The position numbers were made by a program, and so were the translations under genes. A model generated the notes under the pieces. The model did no database searches and was not told where the DNA came from. It saw only the letters and a list, made by a program, of their open reading frames with translations. A stretch of 37,517 nt of DNA, from positions 1 through 37,517 of IMG/VR virus record IMGVR_UViG_3300044614_002136. One strand, given 5' to 3'. The DNA is from a virus. Each line of letters starts with the position of its first letter. The stretch's first letter is position 1. This document shows, piece after piece, positions 6,895 to 14,923 of this stretch.

Positions 6895-7419
6895 TTAAGG
6901 TTTTCCTTGTGGCTTAGTTTTGAAGTCTTCCTGCAGCTGCTGCTGTTTATTTATATACGCAGTAACCTTTGTCATTTCTTCTCTCAAACTATCCTGTCTG
7001 GTCGTCTGCATATTCATTGTCCAGAAAGCACTACCAAATTGAAAAATAATGGCAGCTACCGAGGTGATAAGAAGTCTAATTAGCCAGGTTTTCATCTCTA
7101 CATAGCTGTGGGCAGTCTGCCTAAGGAATTCAAACTCTTTAATCATCGCGGTAACGTCACGAACCAAGATTTCTAAGGTACCCTTTAGGCCGTTATTGCC
7201 GTCCACACCTATAGTAATATGTTTATTGTCTCTGGCCATGTCGCGAATTTCTGTAACTGTAGCTCCTAGGGTTCTGAACTGTTCCTGGGTTGTGGAGATA
7301 TACGACTCTAACCTTATTTTGATGTTAGTTATTTCTGCGTCAGTCAGCCTTTTTTGACTTTCCAACTCAGCTACTGCTAAAGAAATGGCTTGAATTGAAT
7401 GTTCGTCTCGAGGTGGCAT
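6895..7419 (-). CDS. Coiled-coil protein with one membrane helix (XhlA-like organisation)
   Basis: The protein (174 aa) has a long N-terminal helical region (about 1-60) and another around 80-105, then a single hydrophobic helix (about 113-132, LIRLLITSVAAIIFQFGSAF) and a Gln/Lys-rich cytoplasmic-type tail. Its layout recalls haemolysin XhlA-type lysis accessory proteins. It is the first gene after the internal minus-strand promoter and heads the lysis group. No catalytic motif. Confidence 0.65.
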   Translation of the reverse strand: MPPRDEHSIQAISLAVAELESQKRLTDAEITNIKIRLESYISTTQEQFRTLGATVTEIRDMARDNKHITIGVDGNNGLKGTLEILVRDVTAMIKEFEFLRQTAHSYVEMKTWLIRLLITSVAAIIFQFGSAFWTMNMQTTRQDSLREEMTKVTAYINKQQQLQEDFKTKPQGKP

Positions 7420-7452
7420 ATTTAGAAATAGTGGTCCGGGTTATGTTATACA

Positions 7453-7467
7453 TAATTATAGGACAAA
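7453..7467 (-). promoter_or_regulatory. Minus-strand promoter for the lysis group
   Basis: Read on the minus strand from 7467, the sequence is TTTGTCCTATAATTA, with TATAAT at 7460-7455. It begins directly after the stop of the gene at 7468-7836 and lies about 36 bases upstream of the ATG at 7419. It is the same TTTGTnnTATAAT element as the plus-strand promoters at 3077 and 14113. Confidence 0.6.
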
Positions 7468-7836
7468 TCAAGGCTGTTGTCGCTTGATAATTTCGACTTT
7501 TTCGGCAGGGTCAGGCTGATCTTCGTCAGAAATATAATAGTTTAATTCTTTTGAATCGTAATCGGTTTTATCGTCGGAAACGTCATCACTGTCAGCGACG
7601 TGTTCCTTCTTACTTCCTCTGAAAACGGAGCGCACAGAGTCGTCATAGACTTTATTTACTATTCTCAGCTCGCTGGTACCTACCTCGCCCATATAGATAC
7701 CTTTTCTTGGCATATCTAGAGCGTGTTCAACACAAGTCCATCGACTCTCTGGAACGCCAAGCATTTTCAATGCTTCTATTCTTTCTTTCGGTATTTTTTT
7801 ACCGCTAACTACACAAGTATATACTTTGTTTGCCAT
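7468..7836 (-). CDS. Small protein with degenerate DksA/TraR-like finger
   Basis: The first 40 residues read YTCVVSGKKIPKERIEALKM and then WTCVEHA. This is the layout of the DksA/TraR C4 zinc finger (CxxCGxxIPxxRxEAL...CxxC), but the second Cys of each pair is replaced (CVVS and CVEH), so zinc binding would be through C/S and C/H or be lost. The rest is an acidic, probably flexible tail. It sits 1 base downstream of the portal gene. It may be a virion-associated or transcription-related protein; the resemblance is from motif reading only. Confidence 0.6.
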   Translation of the reverse strand: MANKVYTCVVSGKKIPKERIEALKMLGVPESRWTCVEHALDMPRKGIYMGEVGTSELRIVNKVYDDSVRSVFRGSKKEHVADSDDVSDDKTDYDSKELNYYISDEDQPDPAEKVEIIKRQQP

Positions 7837-7837
7837 A

Positions 7838-9631
7838 TCATTGTTGTTGCTGTTGACCTCCTCCGGCAGCTTGCTGTTTTGCTCCAGCTAACCCTTGGGA
7901 TTTTGATTGAGATGTCATTTGTTCTAGCTGAGCTTTTACTTGAGCATACAAGTCCTGGTCGGTGGCCTTGATCTGCTGCAGCTGAGATCTTCTTTGAGCT
8001 GCGTCGAGAGGGAATAGCTGCTGCGCTATCTGCTGTGCCTGTGCGAGAGCATCCTGCGGCGTAACGCCTCCTCCACCACCACCCTGAGCAGGCATTTGTC
8101 CTCCAGGGGCTCCTCCTTGCTGTGGATTTCCCTGAAGCATCTGCATAACGTTCTGCTGAGTCGCCTGCGAGATCTGCTGCTTTTCCATTTCTTCTTCTTG
8201 AATTTCTTGTACAGTACGATCTTCCTGCATCTTTTTCCTGACCTGATCTTCGTAATCGAAGTTGTAGAGTTTGAGCAGTTCAGACCTGGCGATAGAGTTC
8301 GCAGAGACAAGCTGTCCAATAACACTCTTTCTTTCGATGTCGTCACTGAATGTAATCGGAATTAACGATATCTTGGCTTTGGGAAGCCCCATGATATTGC
8401 CGATTACTTCGCCCATATGGTTCAACAGAATGTTGTAATTGCTCGGCACTACGCTCCAAGCATTTTCAAACATACGCAGCATTGGGCCAGCAGCTTGTTG
8501 CTGAAAATTCATCTGGAACATCTCAATAGGGATGTCGAGAGCATTTAGAATATTATTCTTTGCCTGTTCCATTAGCTCCGTAGGTGCCAACTTTGTACCG
8601 TCGCCACCTAACTGCTGATAGTTTAGGGGAAATGCGAATTTATGATAAGCTCCAGGGTCTCTACGGTGTTCATCGATCATCTCGTCGACAGCGCTAGACC
8701 AAACAGCCCCATTCTGATTGAGTAAAGGGTTTGCTGCCGGGTTAGAAGCATCTCCCATCGCAATTACACGGAAGGGAGCAATGTCTTCAAAGCATATAAC
8801 TTCATTATATCTCTTTAATGTTTGAAGCATGAAGAAATCTTCAAAAATGAACATGCTTGGAGGTATGGCTTTTCCATCTGTCCTCAACGTATTAGGAGTA
8901 TCAAGCTTTAGATGAACAAAGTTTTTTGAGTTAAACGCCAGCATTGTCTTGTTAAAGACACATTCAAAAACGATCTTTGGTGTTTTTTTGCTATAGAACT
9001 TATTGTTCTTTGTCATTACTTTTTTAGAATATTGCCCAGGAATATCCCAAAAGTATTCTGCTTCTCCTGTAGTCTCCTCGTATCTGATACGAATCTCTTT
9101 TGCTGGCCAATGAACAACATGAATTTTTTCGACATCGTTGGCAGGCTTATCAACGCATTCATGCTCTCCTTTATAAGAGCACTTCAAACAAGTCATGAGA
9201 TACTTGCCTTTGTTAAACTCAAAATTGTTAAGTTTATCAATATTTGAAGTTTTCTTACAGCTAGGACAAGTAAGATATCTGTAAAATCCTTGGTTTACAG
9301 TTACAAACTCATTACCGTAAGCAAGCAGGTTTAAGCCAGCTTTAGAGCAAACTTTTTTCCATTGAAGCTTATCAAGAATTTCAACGTACTTCTTTTTGGC
9401 CTCTTCATCATCACAATCTACAGTCAAAGATGTAATAAAATAGTTAGCTATTCTATTCAGAGCTTGCTTATAAAAGCCGTTTCTAAAAAGCAAATGCTCT
9501 GCCCACAAAAGCATACCTTCGATATTCATCGGAAGGTACTGAAGAGGTATGTTGTAAAAAGGATTAGAATAGCGGTCTCTACCACTATTAGCTAGATTAA
9601 AGTAACTTTGAGGGTCGTCGGAGTTAATCAT
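7838..9631 (-). CDS. Phage portal protein
   Basis: At 597 residues this fits a portal, the dodecameric ring through which DNA enters and leaves the capsid. Supporting features are the N-terminal segment FYNIPLQYLPMNIEGMLLWAE, an internal ALNRIANYF region, the long central domain, and the LDIPIEMFQMNFQQQAAGPML stretch with a following amphipathic helix (MFENAWSVV) typical of the portal stem and clip. A Cys4 zinc ribbon (CPSC about 122-125, CLKC about 148-151, plus a Cys in HEC) is inserted early. The last 130 residues are Gln, Gly and Ala rich and likely disordered, ending in poly-Gln. Homology was judged by eye. Confidence 0.78.
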   Translation of the reverse strand: MINSDDPQSYFNLANSGRDRYSNPFYNIPLQYLPMNIEGMLLWAEHLLFRNGFYKQALNRIANYFITSLTVDCDDEEAKKKYVEILDKLQWKKVCSKAGLNLLAYGNEFVTVNQGFYRYLTCPSCKKTSNIDKLNNFEFNKGKYLMTCLKCSYKGEHECVDKPANDVEKIHVVHWPAKEIRIRYEETTGEAEYFWDIPGQYSKKVMTKNNKFYSKKTPKIVFECVFNKTMLAFNSKNFVHLKLDTPNTLRTDGKAIPPSMFIFEDFFMLQTLKRYNEVICFEDIAPFRVIAMGDASNPAANPLLNQNGAVWSSAVDEMIDEHRRDPGAYHKFAFPLNYQQLGGDGTKLAPTELMEQAKNNILNALDIPIEMFQMNFQQQAAGPMLRMFENAWSVVPSNYNILLNHMGEVIGNIMGLPKAKISLIPITFSDDIERKSVIGQLVSANSIARSELLKLYNFDYEDQVRKKMQEDRTVQEIQEEEMEKQQISQATQQNVMQMLQGNPQQGGAPGGQMPAQGGGGGGVTPQDALAQAQQIAQQLFPLDAAQRRSQLQQIKATDQDLYAQVKAQLEQMTSQSKSQGLAGAKQQAAGGGQQQQQ

Positions 9632-9794
9632 TAAGATTTTGTTCTTTTAAATTTTCAATTTTTTCGGGGCGAGTCAGCTTATGTTTATTTGATTCATCAG
9701 CTACCTTGAATCCCTCTGCATCGTAATACTCTGCTTTCTTAGTATTGTCAAAATCGCTAAGCGATTCGTCTGTAAGCATGCCATGTTTTTCCAT
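9624..9794 (-). CDS. Small 56-aa protein upstream of the portal gene
   Basis: A complete frame runs from an ATG at 9794 to TAA at 9626-9624, overlapping the portal start by 8 bases and filling the gap exactly between the portal and the 199-aa gene. The peptide is charged and soluble (MLTDESLSDFD, KAEYYDAEGFKVADE, a Lys-rich end). The overlap with the portal start and the gap-filling length support a real gene. Function unknown. Confidence 0.6.
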   Translation of the reverse strand: MEKHGMLTDESLSDFDNTKKAEYYDAEGFKVADESNKHKLTRPEKIENLKEQNLND

Positions 9795-9797
9795 AAA

Positions 9798-10397
9798 TTA
9801 TTCTTGATTTTCTTCGGGCACTTTAAACAAAATCATAAATCTTTTATGTCCAGATGGCGAGTCAAAAATAACTCCTGGGTAATATACCGAGAATGTGTAC
9901 CTATCTGCCGTATGTAGAAGCAGCGTCTCTCCAATTTTAGGCTCAAATACAACAGAGTCCTCATCACTGAAGATGAGGAGGAACGCGAGACTATGTTCTA
10001 TGACATGCTCTACTTTGGCTTTAATTTTACCAAAACTGTTTTCAAACTGAATAGTTTGTAGTCTAATTTCCTCAACCTCTTGTTGAGGTGTTTGTGTTTC
10101 TTCCGGGATATACTCGGAAAACGAGTACTGAAAAGAGTCTGATGTTTTCTGTTTAGCTCCCTTTTTCTTGGAGGTTTTGGGTTGACCGTGAGTAACTAGC
10201 CTTTTGCCTCCGTTACGTATAAGAGAAGTAACGATCGCTTTACCTTGCTCTGCAATAGCCTCAGGATTACCATACAGGCTAACTCCTGACTGAGTGTTTT
10301 TCGCTCCTGTAGCAGAATAGACCGACTTGCTTGGGTCGCTACTCCCGACGACTAGATCTCCTGTTTTGTAGCCTGCTATGTTGTCTGTGGGTGTCAT
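9798..10397 (-). CDS. Unknown protein, first gene of the portal transcription unit
   Basis: A 199-aa protein with a low-complexity Ser/Thr/Gly N-terminal half, a Lys-rich stretch (TSKKKGAKQK) near residue 78, and a C-terminal beta-rich domain from about 115 (IRLQTIQFENSFGKIKAKV, GETLLLHTADRYTFSVYY, KRFMILFKV). The C-terminal domain may be a small beta-barrel. It lies directly upstream of the tiny gene and the portal and reads away from the FN3 gene at 10475. A head- or neck-associated role is only an inference from position. Confidence 0.62.
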   Translation of the reverse strand: MTPTDNIAGYKTGDLVVGSSDPSKSVYSATGAKNTQSGVSLYGNPEAIAEQGKAIVTSLIRNGGKRLVTHGQPKTSKKKGAKQKTSDSFQYSFSEYIPEETQTPQQEVEEIRLQTIQFENSFGKIKAKVEHVIEHSLAFLLIFSDEDSVVFEPKIGETLLLHTADRYTFSVYYPGVIFDSPSGHKRFMILFKVPEENQE

Positions 10398-10474
10398 AAT
10401 TTTATTGATTTTTCCGTAATGTCCGCTTAATGTATAGTATATCTAGCTCCTAGCAACAACTTTCTTACAGTCAA
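10398..10474. promoter_or_regulatory. Divergent intergenic region with -10-like sites
   Basis: These 77 bases separate the leftward portal unit from the rightward FN3 gene. A TATAGT at 10433-10438 could serve as a -10 for the plus-strand gene, and its near-palindromic surroundings (GTATAGTATATC) also give a TATACT on the minus strand. No strong -35 is visible for either. No further gene fits here. Confidence 0.35.
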
Positions 10475-12004
10475 ATGGCAAAAAGCATAAAATTATCTAA
10501 AAGTAGTACCATTGAATTGCCTGACATCTTTTCTTATAAGTTGGTTGTTAAAGCTGTGCAGCCTCAGGGTATGTCTTCCAAAATCTTTGTCAATCAACGA
10601 ACAAGAAATTTTGCGAAAGGCTTGTTTGAGGATACTTTTGTCGCCGTGTGTACTCCTGTTCAATTGGAAGATTTTTCTGAGGATTCTCCTTCTGAAGACA
10701 GCTCTTACTACAGAACAGACTCTATAGAGCTTGTGACAAGAACTCCAGAACTTCTGTCGGAGATCTTTGAGTCTTTAAAGTACGAAGTCAAGAAGCTCGT
10801 CACTGATCTGGAGGCTCTAGATGATCTTGGTCCCGAGCAGCTGTATGATATAACTGGGCGTGAGGCTGTGGTCGCCATACCTGCTGCACCTACCATCGCA
10901 AGCGTAATAGGAGGATACACATCAATAATGATAAACTTTGTTCCTGCGAAAGCTGGAAGTATTCCTATCAAAACTTACGAATATAGTCTGGACGGAGGGC
11001 AGCTATGGAACCATAGAGGAATTGACAGCACTGCGTCTCCAATATACGTAACACAGCTGCATCCTTGGATGACTTTTAATGTGAAAATCCGAGCAGTTGA
11101 TTTTCTTGGAAATAAAGGACTGCCTACACAAGATACAGTTTATGCGTACACAATACCTTCTCCGGACGCACCAACCATAAGTAGTGTTGCTGCTGCGGAC
11201 GCAGGAGAACTATTAGTCAGCTTCATTCCAGCAGCGGCAGGAGCGAACCCTGCAGCGACAAACTACGCATACAGCACTGACGCAGGTAATACTTGGACGG
11301 AAAGAATTCCGGCAAGTACAGCCAGTCCATTAAAAATAGAAGGACTTTCCGACAATACTAACTACTCGATAAGGCTTAGAGGCTTGAGTAATGGTATTGC
11401 TGGAGGAGGATCAAACACAGTAATAGGTAGGACAGCTTCTGTAATTCCTCCTGCAAGTTTCTGGACCACATGCACAGCCACACTAGGAGTAAGCAAACTA
11501 ATATCGAATCTCGATTTGTGTCCTTTGAACTTCACAAGTTCAAGAATAGGCGACGCAGTCAGTGGTATGCCTGGGAAATGGATTGTAGAACAGAATACAA
11601 CTATACCCTCAGCTACAGATGTCTCATTTGAAGTAACAGGCAAATACTCCAAGATGACTCTGGTTGTCTGCTATAGGAACGATTACGTGGATGCAGCAAA
11701 TCCTGGAATAGGGAGCGCAGACGCTGACGGAAACAAGTATCCATATATAGCGTTTTTGCCTACCAGCAACATATCTGCATTTGGTATCGGAAGCTTTGTA
11801 CGCCTCAAATGGAATGGCGTTAAAATCTTTGAGTTTTTGAATCAAGCGAGTACTAAACCGCTGCCTGCTTACTTACCGTCAGCCTTAAAAAATTATGGAG
11901 ATTTAGGTCGAGTAGGTCCTGGACAGACAGGAAGTATTGTGATTGAAATAGAGGCACAAGGAGATGGAGCAGCAGCATTCAGCTTTTTATTGGGTTACAA
12001 CTAA
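10475..12004 (+). CDS. FN3-domain virion protein (tail or surface)
   Basis: The 509-aa protein has a beta-rich N-terminal domain (about 1-130). Two fibronectin type III-like modules follow, about 135-226 (starting PAAPTIASVIGG, with TYEYSLDGGQLW and VKIRAVDFLGNKG) and about 230-320 (PDAPTISSVAAAD, NYAYSTDAGNTW, YSIRLRGLS). The C-terminal domain (about 325-509) is rich in small residues and aromatics and resembles a carbohydrate-binding or fibre-tip fold, without a recognised family. FN3 modules are common in phage tail and surface proteins. It begins a new plus-strand block, divergent from the portal unit. Confidence 0.7.
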   Translation: MAKSIKLSKSSTIELPDIFSYKLVVKAVQPQGMSSKIFVNQRTRNFAKGLFEDTFVAVCTPVQLEDFSEDSPSEDSSYYRTDSIELVTRTPELLSEIFESLKYEVKKLVTDLEALDDLGPEQLYDITGREAVVAIPAAPTIASVIGGYTSIMINFVPAKAGSIPIKTYEYSLDGGQLWNHRGIDSTASPIYVTQLHPWMTFNVKIRAVDFLGNKGLPTQDTVYAYTIPSPDAPTISSVAAADAGELLVSFIPAAAGANPAATNYAYSTDAGNTWTERIPASTASPLKIEGLSDNTNYSIRLRGLSNGIAGGGSNTVIGRTASVIPPASFWTTCTATLGVSKLISNLDLCPLNFTSSRIGDAVSGMPGKWIVEQNTTIPSATDVSFEVTGKYSKMTLVVCYRNDYVDAANPGIGSADADGNKYPYIAFLPTSNISAFGIGSFVRLKWNGVKIFEFLNQASTKPLPAYLPSALKNYGDLGRVGPGQTGSIVIEIEAQGDGAAAFSFLLGYN

Positions 12005-12169
12005 AAAGCTGTTGCCTAGCTTCGATTTATTTGTACAGTCATAGAGCATTTCAACAAAATCTGTATTCTAAACTCAGTTTGTACAAGGACTGTTCAAGAC
12101 ACAAATAGCTAAAAATAAAGAATATCCAGCTTTTTTTGAGAAAACTCATTCGTTTCACAAAAAATAAAA
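12005..12169 (+). other. Intergenic region with inverted repeat and A-rich leader
   Basis: No gene is visible in these 165 bases. TTGTACAGTC (12031-12040) is matched at 9 of 10 positions by the reverse complement of GACTGTTCAA (12088-12097), and TTTGTAC occurs twice. The region ends in TCACAAAAAATAAAAAT running into the ATG at 12170; the same 17-mer lies just upstream of the ATG at 18095. No convincing terminator. Confidence 0.4.
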
Positions 12170-13663
12170 ATGAAGAAAACCGACCTTATTCAGCACTGTA
12201 TCAAGCTAAAAAAGCGTAAACAGGGAATTGCCAAATATCTTGTGAGTCAAGGGTATGATCTGGAAGATGTTGTGGAAATTAATAAAGAAGTCTTGAGAAA
12301 AATGGGCAAGTCCCAACACAAGACTGAGGAAAAAGGGCACGTCGATAACGGTACACCCCTAGGTTTGAAATTTACCGAGAAATACACCTACAACAAAGCC
12401 GATGATACATACGTAATGTATCTTAAAACAGCCAACAGTAATGTTGTGTTGAGCGGTGATGTTGTCAGAGGCATCAAGGAAAACTATTCAAACTGGTATA
12501 ACAATAAGCACACCATCAATGAAATATCCAGGAATTACGCTATTCCTAGAAACTATCTAGTAGAGGTGTTGCGTGTTCTTGAGGTAACTCACGACTCAGA
12601 GCCGATAACCAATGAGCAGCTGCAGGAGCGTGGTGTTGATGAGATTGCCTCAGATCTTCTACAAAAAAAGAAATTCCAGCTACATCAAGAGTTCCAGAAA
12701 AAGAGCTGGAAAGACACGATAAGTTCCGCAGAAAAATGGAATAAGTTGCAGCAAGGAGTGCTTGATCCCTTCGCCAATTTCATCGAGAATTGGGAACCTC
12801 CTGCTTATTTGCCTGTTCAATATCTAAAAAGCAACCATAGAGGCTTTGACGATAAAGCGCTTATTGTTGGTCTGTCTGATGTTCATTTTGGAGCAAAAAC
12901 AAACAGTAAAGAATCTTACAGAGACAAAGGATATAGCTCAAAAGAAGCCGCCGAATGTATCAAACACTATGCAGAAGAAATCAGAAAAATTGTTGAAAAT
13001 AGATCTTATCGGCTTAATGAGTGCGTGCTTGCTTCATTGGGCGATATTCTCCATACGACAGGAGCAGGGTTCACTACCAAGGGAACTATGCTTGTTCACG
13101 ATTGCATCAAGGAGGAGCAGTTCACTATCGCCTTCGACAGCATCGTATATCTAATCAACACACTTCTGACGCTTTTCCCGAAAGTTAAAGTCAAAAGCGT
13201 TAAAGGAAATCACAACGACTTTGGAGACTGGGTATTGTTTAAAACACTCGAGGCCTACTATAGGACAGAAAAAAGAATAGAGTTTGATGTGTTTCAAACA
13301 GACCATGGATTATTTAAAGTAAAGAATACTCTGTTTGTAGCCTCTCACGGCTATAGCGCAGAGTACAAGGGAAGGCTTCCTTCTTCTGGTAAGGCAAGAG
13401 AAAGCTATATAGCAAATCTCTTCTTGAGTAAGCCAGAAACACTTATAGGTGTAACTCAAAAGGTTTTCCTGACCGCAGATCAGCACCATCTAGAGATGCG
13501 TGAGTATGCTGAGTTTGAGCACTATATGCTGAGCACAACAGTACGAGGAGACAAACATAGCGAGGCAATGGGACTCAATAATATATCAAGGCAGTCGTGT
13601 TTTATTGTAGACGAAGGAGGAATCGGTGAAATAGTTTACTGCTATGGAAAGAGAAGCCATTAA
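12170..13663 (+). CDS. Metallophosphoesterase (calcineurin-like)
   Basis: The C-terminal half holds the two-metal phosphoesterase motifs in order: SDVHFG (D237, H239), LGDILH (D292), KGNHND (N347, H348), ASHGYS (H393) and ADQHH (H439, H440), the last replacing the usual GHxH. The N-terminal 220 residues are helical and charged and include a possible helix-turn-helix-like stretch (INEISRNYAIPRNYLVEVLRVL, about 113-134), so it may bind DNA. Family members are nucleases or phosphatases such as SbcD/Mre11, but no SbcC partner is present here. Substrate not predictable from sequence. The gene ends with a 20-base overlap with the next. Confidence 0.8.
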   Translation: MKKTDLIQHCIKLKKRKQGIAKYLVSQGYDLEDVVEINKEVLRKMGKSQHKTEEKGHVDNGTPLGLKFTEKYTYNKADDTYVMYLKTANSNVVLSGDVVRGIKENYSNWYNNKHTINEISRNYAIPRNYLVEVLRVLEVTHDSEPITNEQLQERGVDEIASDLLQKKKFQLHQEFQKKSWKDTISSAEKWNKLQQGVLDPFANFIENWEPPAYLPVQYLKSNHRGFDDKALIVGLSDVHFGAKTNSKESYRDKGYSSKEAAECIKHYAEEIRKIVENRSYRLNECVLASLGDILHTTGAGFTTKGTMLVHDCIKEEQFTIAFDSIVYLINTLLTLFPKVKVKSVKGNHNDFGDWVLFKTLEAYYRTEKRIEFDVFQTDHGLFKVKNTLFVASHGYSAEYKGRLPSSGKARESYIANLFLSKPETLIGVTQKVFLTADQHHLEMREYAEFEHYMLSTTVRGDKHSEAMGLNNISRQSCFIVDEGGIGEIVYCYGKRSH

Positions 13664-14093
13664 ACAAGAGGTAGCTGCACAGAACATAGTCAACGATGCC
13701 TATGGTCTGCAAGATCACGGAGTAGCCTCAAGTCTAGCTGCCTCATCTTACGGACAGATGAGAGCCACTCCTATTGCTCCTCTCACTGTGGCTGACCTGG
13801 TCGAGGCTGACAACAGACTAGCTAGATATCCAGGATATGCAATCAGCTCTGCAGGTTCTTCTGGGTTTGCATATCCTGTCGTAGGTGTGGGTGCGGCAGG
13901 GCAGCAAGAATTTCCATTTACATATGCTTCCTACACAAGCTACGGTTCTACAGACCATATAAGAAACAAAGAAGATGAAGCCAAGCTCAAGAAAGAAGTT
14001 GAAGAACTTCGTAATGAGATTGCAAAAATAAAAGAGCTGCTAAATAATACAGCAAAAATACAGGAGTCAGAGCACAGAAAGATACCAGTCTAG
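13644..14093 (+). CDS. Unknown protein with C-terminal coiled coil
   Basis: Starts inside the 3' end of the metallophosphoesterase gene (20-base overlap). Residues 1-100 are Ala, Ser, Gly and Tyr rich with little predicted helix after residue 30; residues 107-140 form a heptad-patterned coiled coil (EDEAKLKKEVEELRNEIAKIKELL). This suggests an oligomerising or adaptor protein acting with the phosphoesterase. Not recognised. A tRNA promoter follows it. Confidence 0.68.
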   Translation: MEREAIKQEVAAQNIVNDAYGLQDHGVASSLAASSYGQMRATPIAPLTVADLVEADNRLARYPGYAISSAGSSGFAYPVVGVGAAGQQEFPFTYASYTSYGSTDHIRNKEDEAKLKKEVEELRNEIAKIKELLNNTAKIQESEHRKIPV

Positions 14094-14112
14094 TCATATA
14101 TTTTTGGGGTTA

Positions 14113-14126
14113 TTTGTGGTATAATA
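14113..14126 (+). promoter_or_regulatory. Promoter for the tRNA cluster (TTTGTGGTATAATA)
   Basis: This 14-mer is identical to the one at 3077. TATAAT is at 14120-14125 with TGG before it (extended -10). The first tRNA begins about 50 bases downstream. An ATG three bases after the -10 opens only an 18-codon frame that runs into the tRNA and is not taken as a gene. Confidence 0.72.
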
Positions 14127-14175
14127 TTATGAATAGAGTGGGTAAACTTTCCCCCTCACTAGAAGAGAGTAGAAC

Positions 14176-14247
<72 letters not shown>

Positions 14248-14270
14248 CTCTGCTCTTTTTTAGATTCAAT

Positions 14271-14358
14271 GCCGGTGTGGCGGAATGGCAGACGCAACGG
14301 ACTTAAAATCCGTTGGGGAGCAATCCTCGTGTGGGTTCGAGTCCCACCATCGGCACCA
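14271..14358 (+). tRNA. tRNA-Leu (UAA)
   Basis: A class II tRNA with a long variable arm. The acceptor GCCGGTG pairs with CATCGGC, the anticodon stem CGGAC... around loop TTAAAAT gives anticodon TAA, and the T arm is GTGGG-TTCGAGT-CCCAC. The discriminator A at 14355 is followed by an encoded CCA (14356-14358), unlike the other two tRNAs here. It reads UUA and UUG. Confidence 0.93.
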
Positions 14359-14386
14359 CCTTGGTTTAACCTCAACCCTGTTAATT

Positions 14387-14602
14387 ATGAACTCTAGACT
14401 TACGAGCTCTTCGGAATATAAAGATAGCCGGCAACGCAGCAACTCAGTGTTTGGCATTGCGTTCACCGTACTGGCTTTGATCGATTTTTCAACAATTAGG
14501 TTTTTTGACTTGCCTGGGTTTGAAGCCTGTGTTGTATTTCTACTTGGATGCATTTCCTCCATCTTTGCACTAGAGGCAGCAGTAAGACTAAAAATCCTGT
14601 GA
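14387..14602 (+). CDS. Small membrane protein between tRNA genes
   Basis: The ATG at 14387 is chosen because an earlier in-frame ATG (14285) lies inside the Leu tRNA gene. The 71-aa product has a polar N-terminus of about 20 residues and two hydrophobic segments (about 22-35 FGIAFTVLALIDFS and about 45-65 ACVVFLLGCISSIFALEAAV). The stop overlaps the next ATG (TGATG). Function unknown. Confidence 0.55.
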   Translation: MNSRLTSSSEYKDSRQRSNSVFGIAFTVLALIDFSTIRFFDLPGFEACVVFLLGCISSIFALEAAVRLKIL

Positions 14603-14835
14603 TGCCTCATAAAGTAAAGGTGACGGAAGAGTATCGGAGTTTGAATGTCTCTGTGTACAGAGTGAATACCTACCGTAAAGGTGAGTTTTTGCTTTTATAC
14701 TACGGAGATCCTTTCAGCTCTTCGCCAGATATTGAGGTGTATTGGAGCACTCGCACAGAGCCTGTCAGTCCAGGCTCGTCAGAGTACACAAGCGCCAAAA
14801 ATCATGTGGCCGAGTTCTTGAACAAGCATCGGTAA
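14602..14835 (+). CDS. Small soluble protein between tRNA genes
   Basis: The ATG at 14602 overlaps the stop of the previous gene as TGATG; an ATG at 14548 in the same frame is less likely because it would overlap by 55 bases. The 77-aa product looks beta-rich (VTEEYRSLNVSVYRVN, GEFLLLYYGDP, IEVYWSTRT) with a short C-terminal helix. Not recognised. It lies directly before the Arg tRNA. Confidence 0.6.
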   Translation: MPHKVKVTEEYRSLNVSVYRVNTYRKGEFLLLYYGDPFSSSPDIEVYWSTRTEPVSPGSSEYTSAKNHVAEFLNKHR

Positions 14836-14840
14836 AAAAC

Positions 14841-14912
14841 GCACCCATAGCTCAACGGACAGAGCAGCGGATTTCTAATCCGTTGATGAAGGTTCGATTC
14901 CTTCTGGGTGCA
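14841..14912 (+). tRNA. tRNA-Arg (UCU)
   Basis: Acceptor GCACCCA/TGGGTGC, D stem GCTC/GAGC, anticodon stem GCGGA/TCCGT around loop TTTCTAA (anticodon TCT), T arm GAAGG-TTCGATT-CCTTC, discriminator A. No CCA is encoded. It reads AGA and AGG; AGA is visibly the favoured Arg codon in the genes of this window. Confidence 0.94.
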
Positions 14913-14923
14913 CTTTTTCGCAG

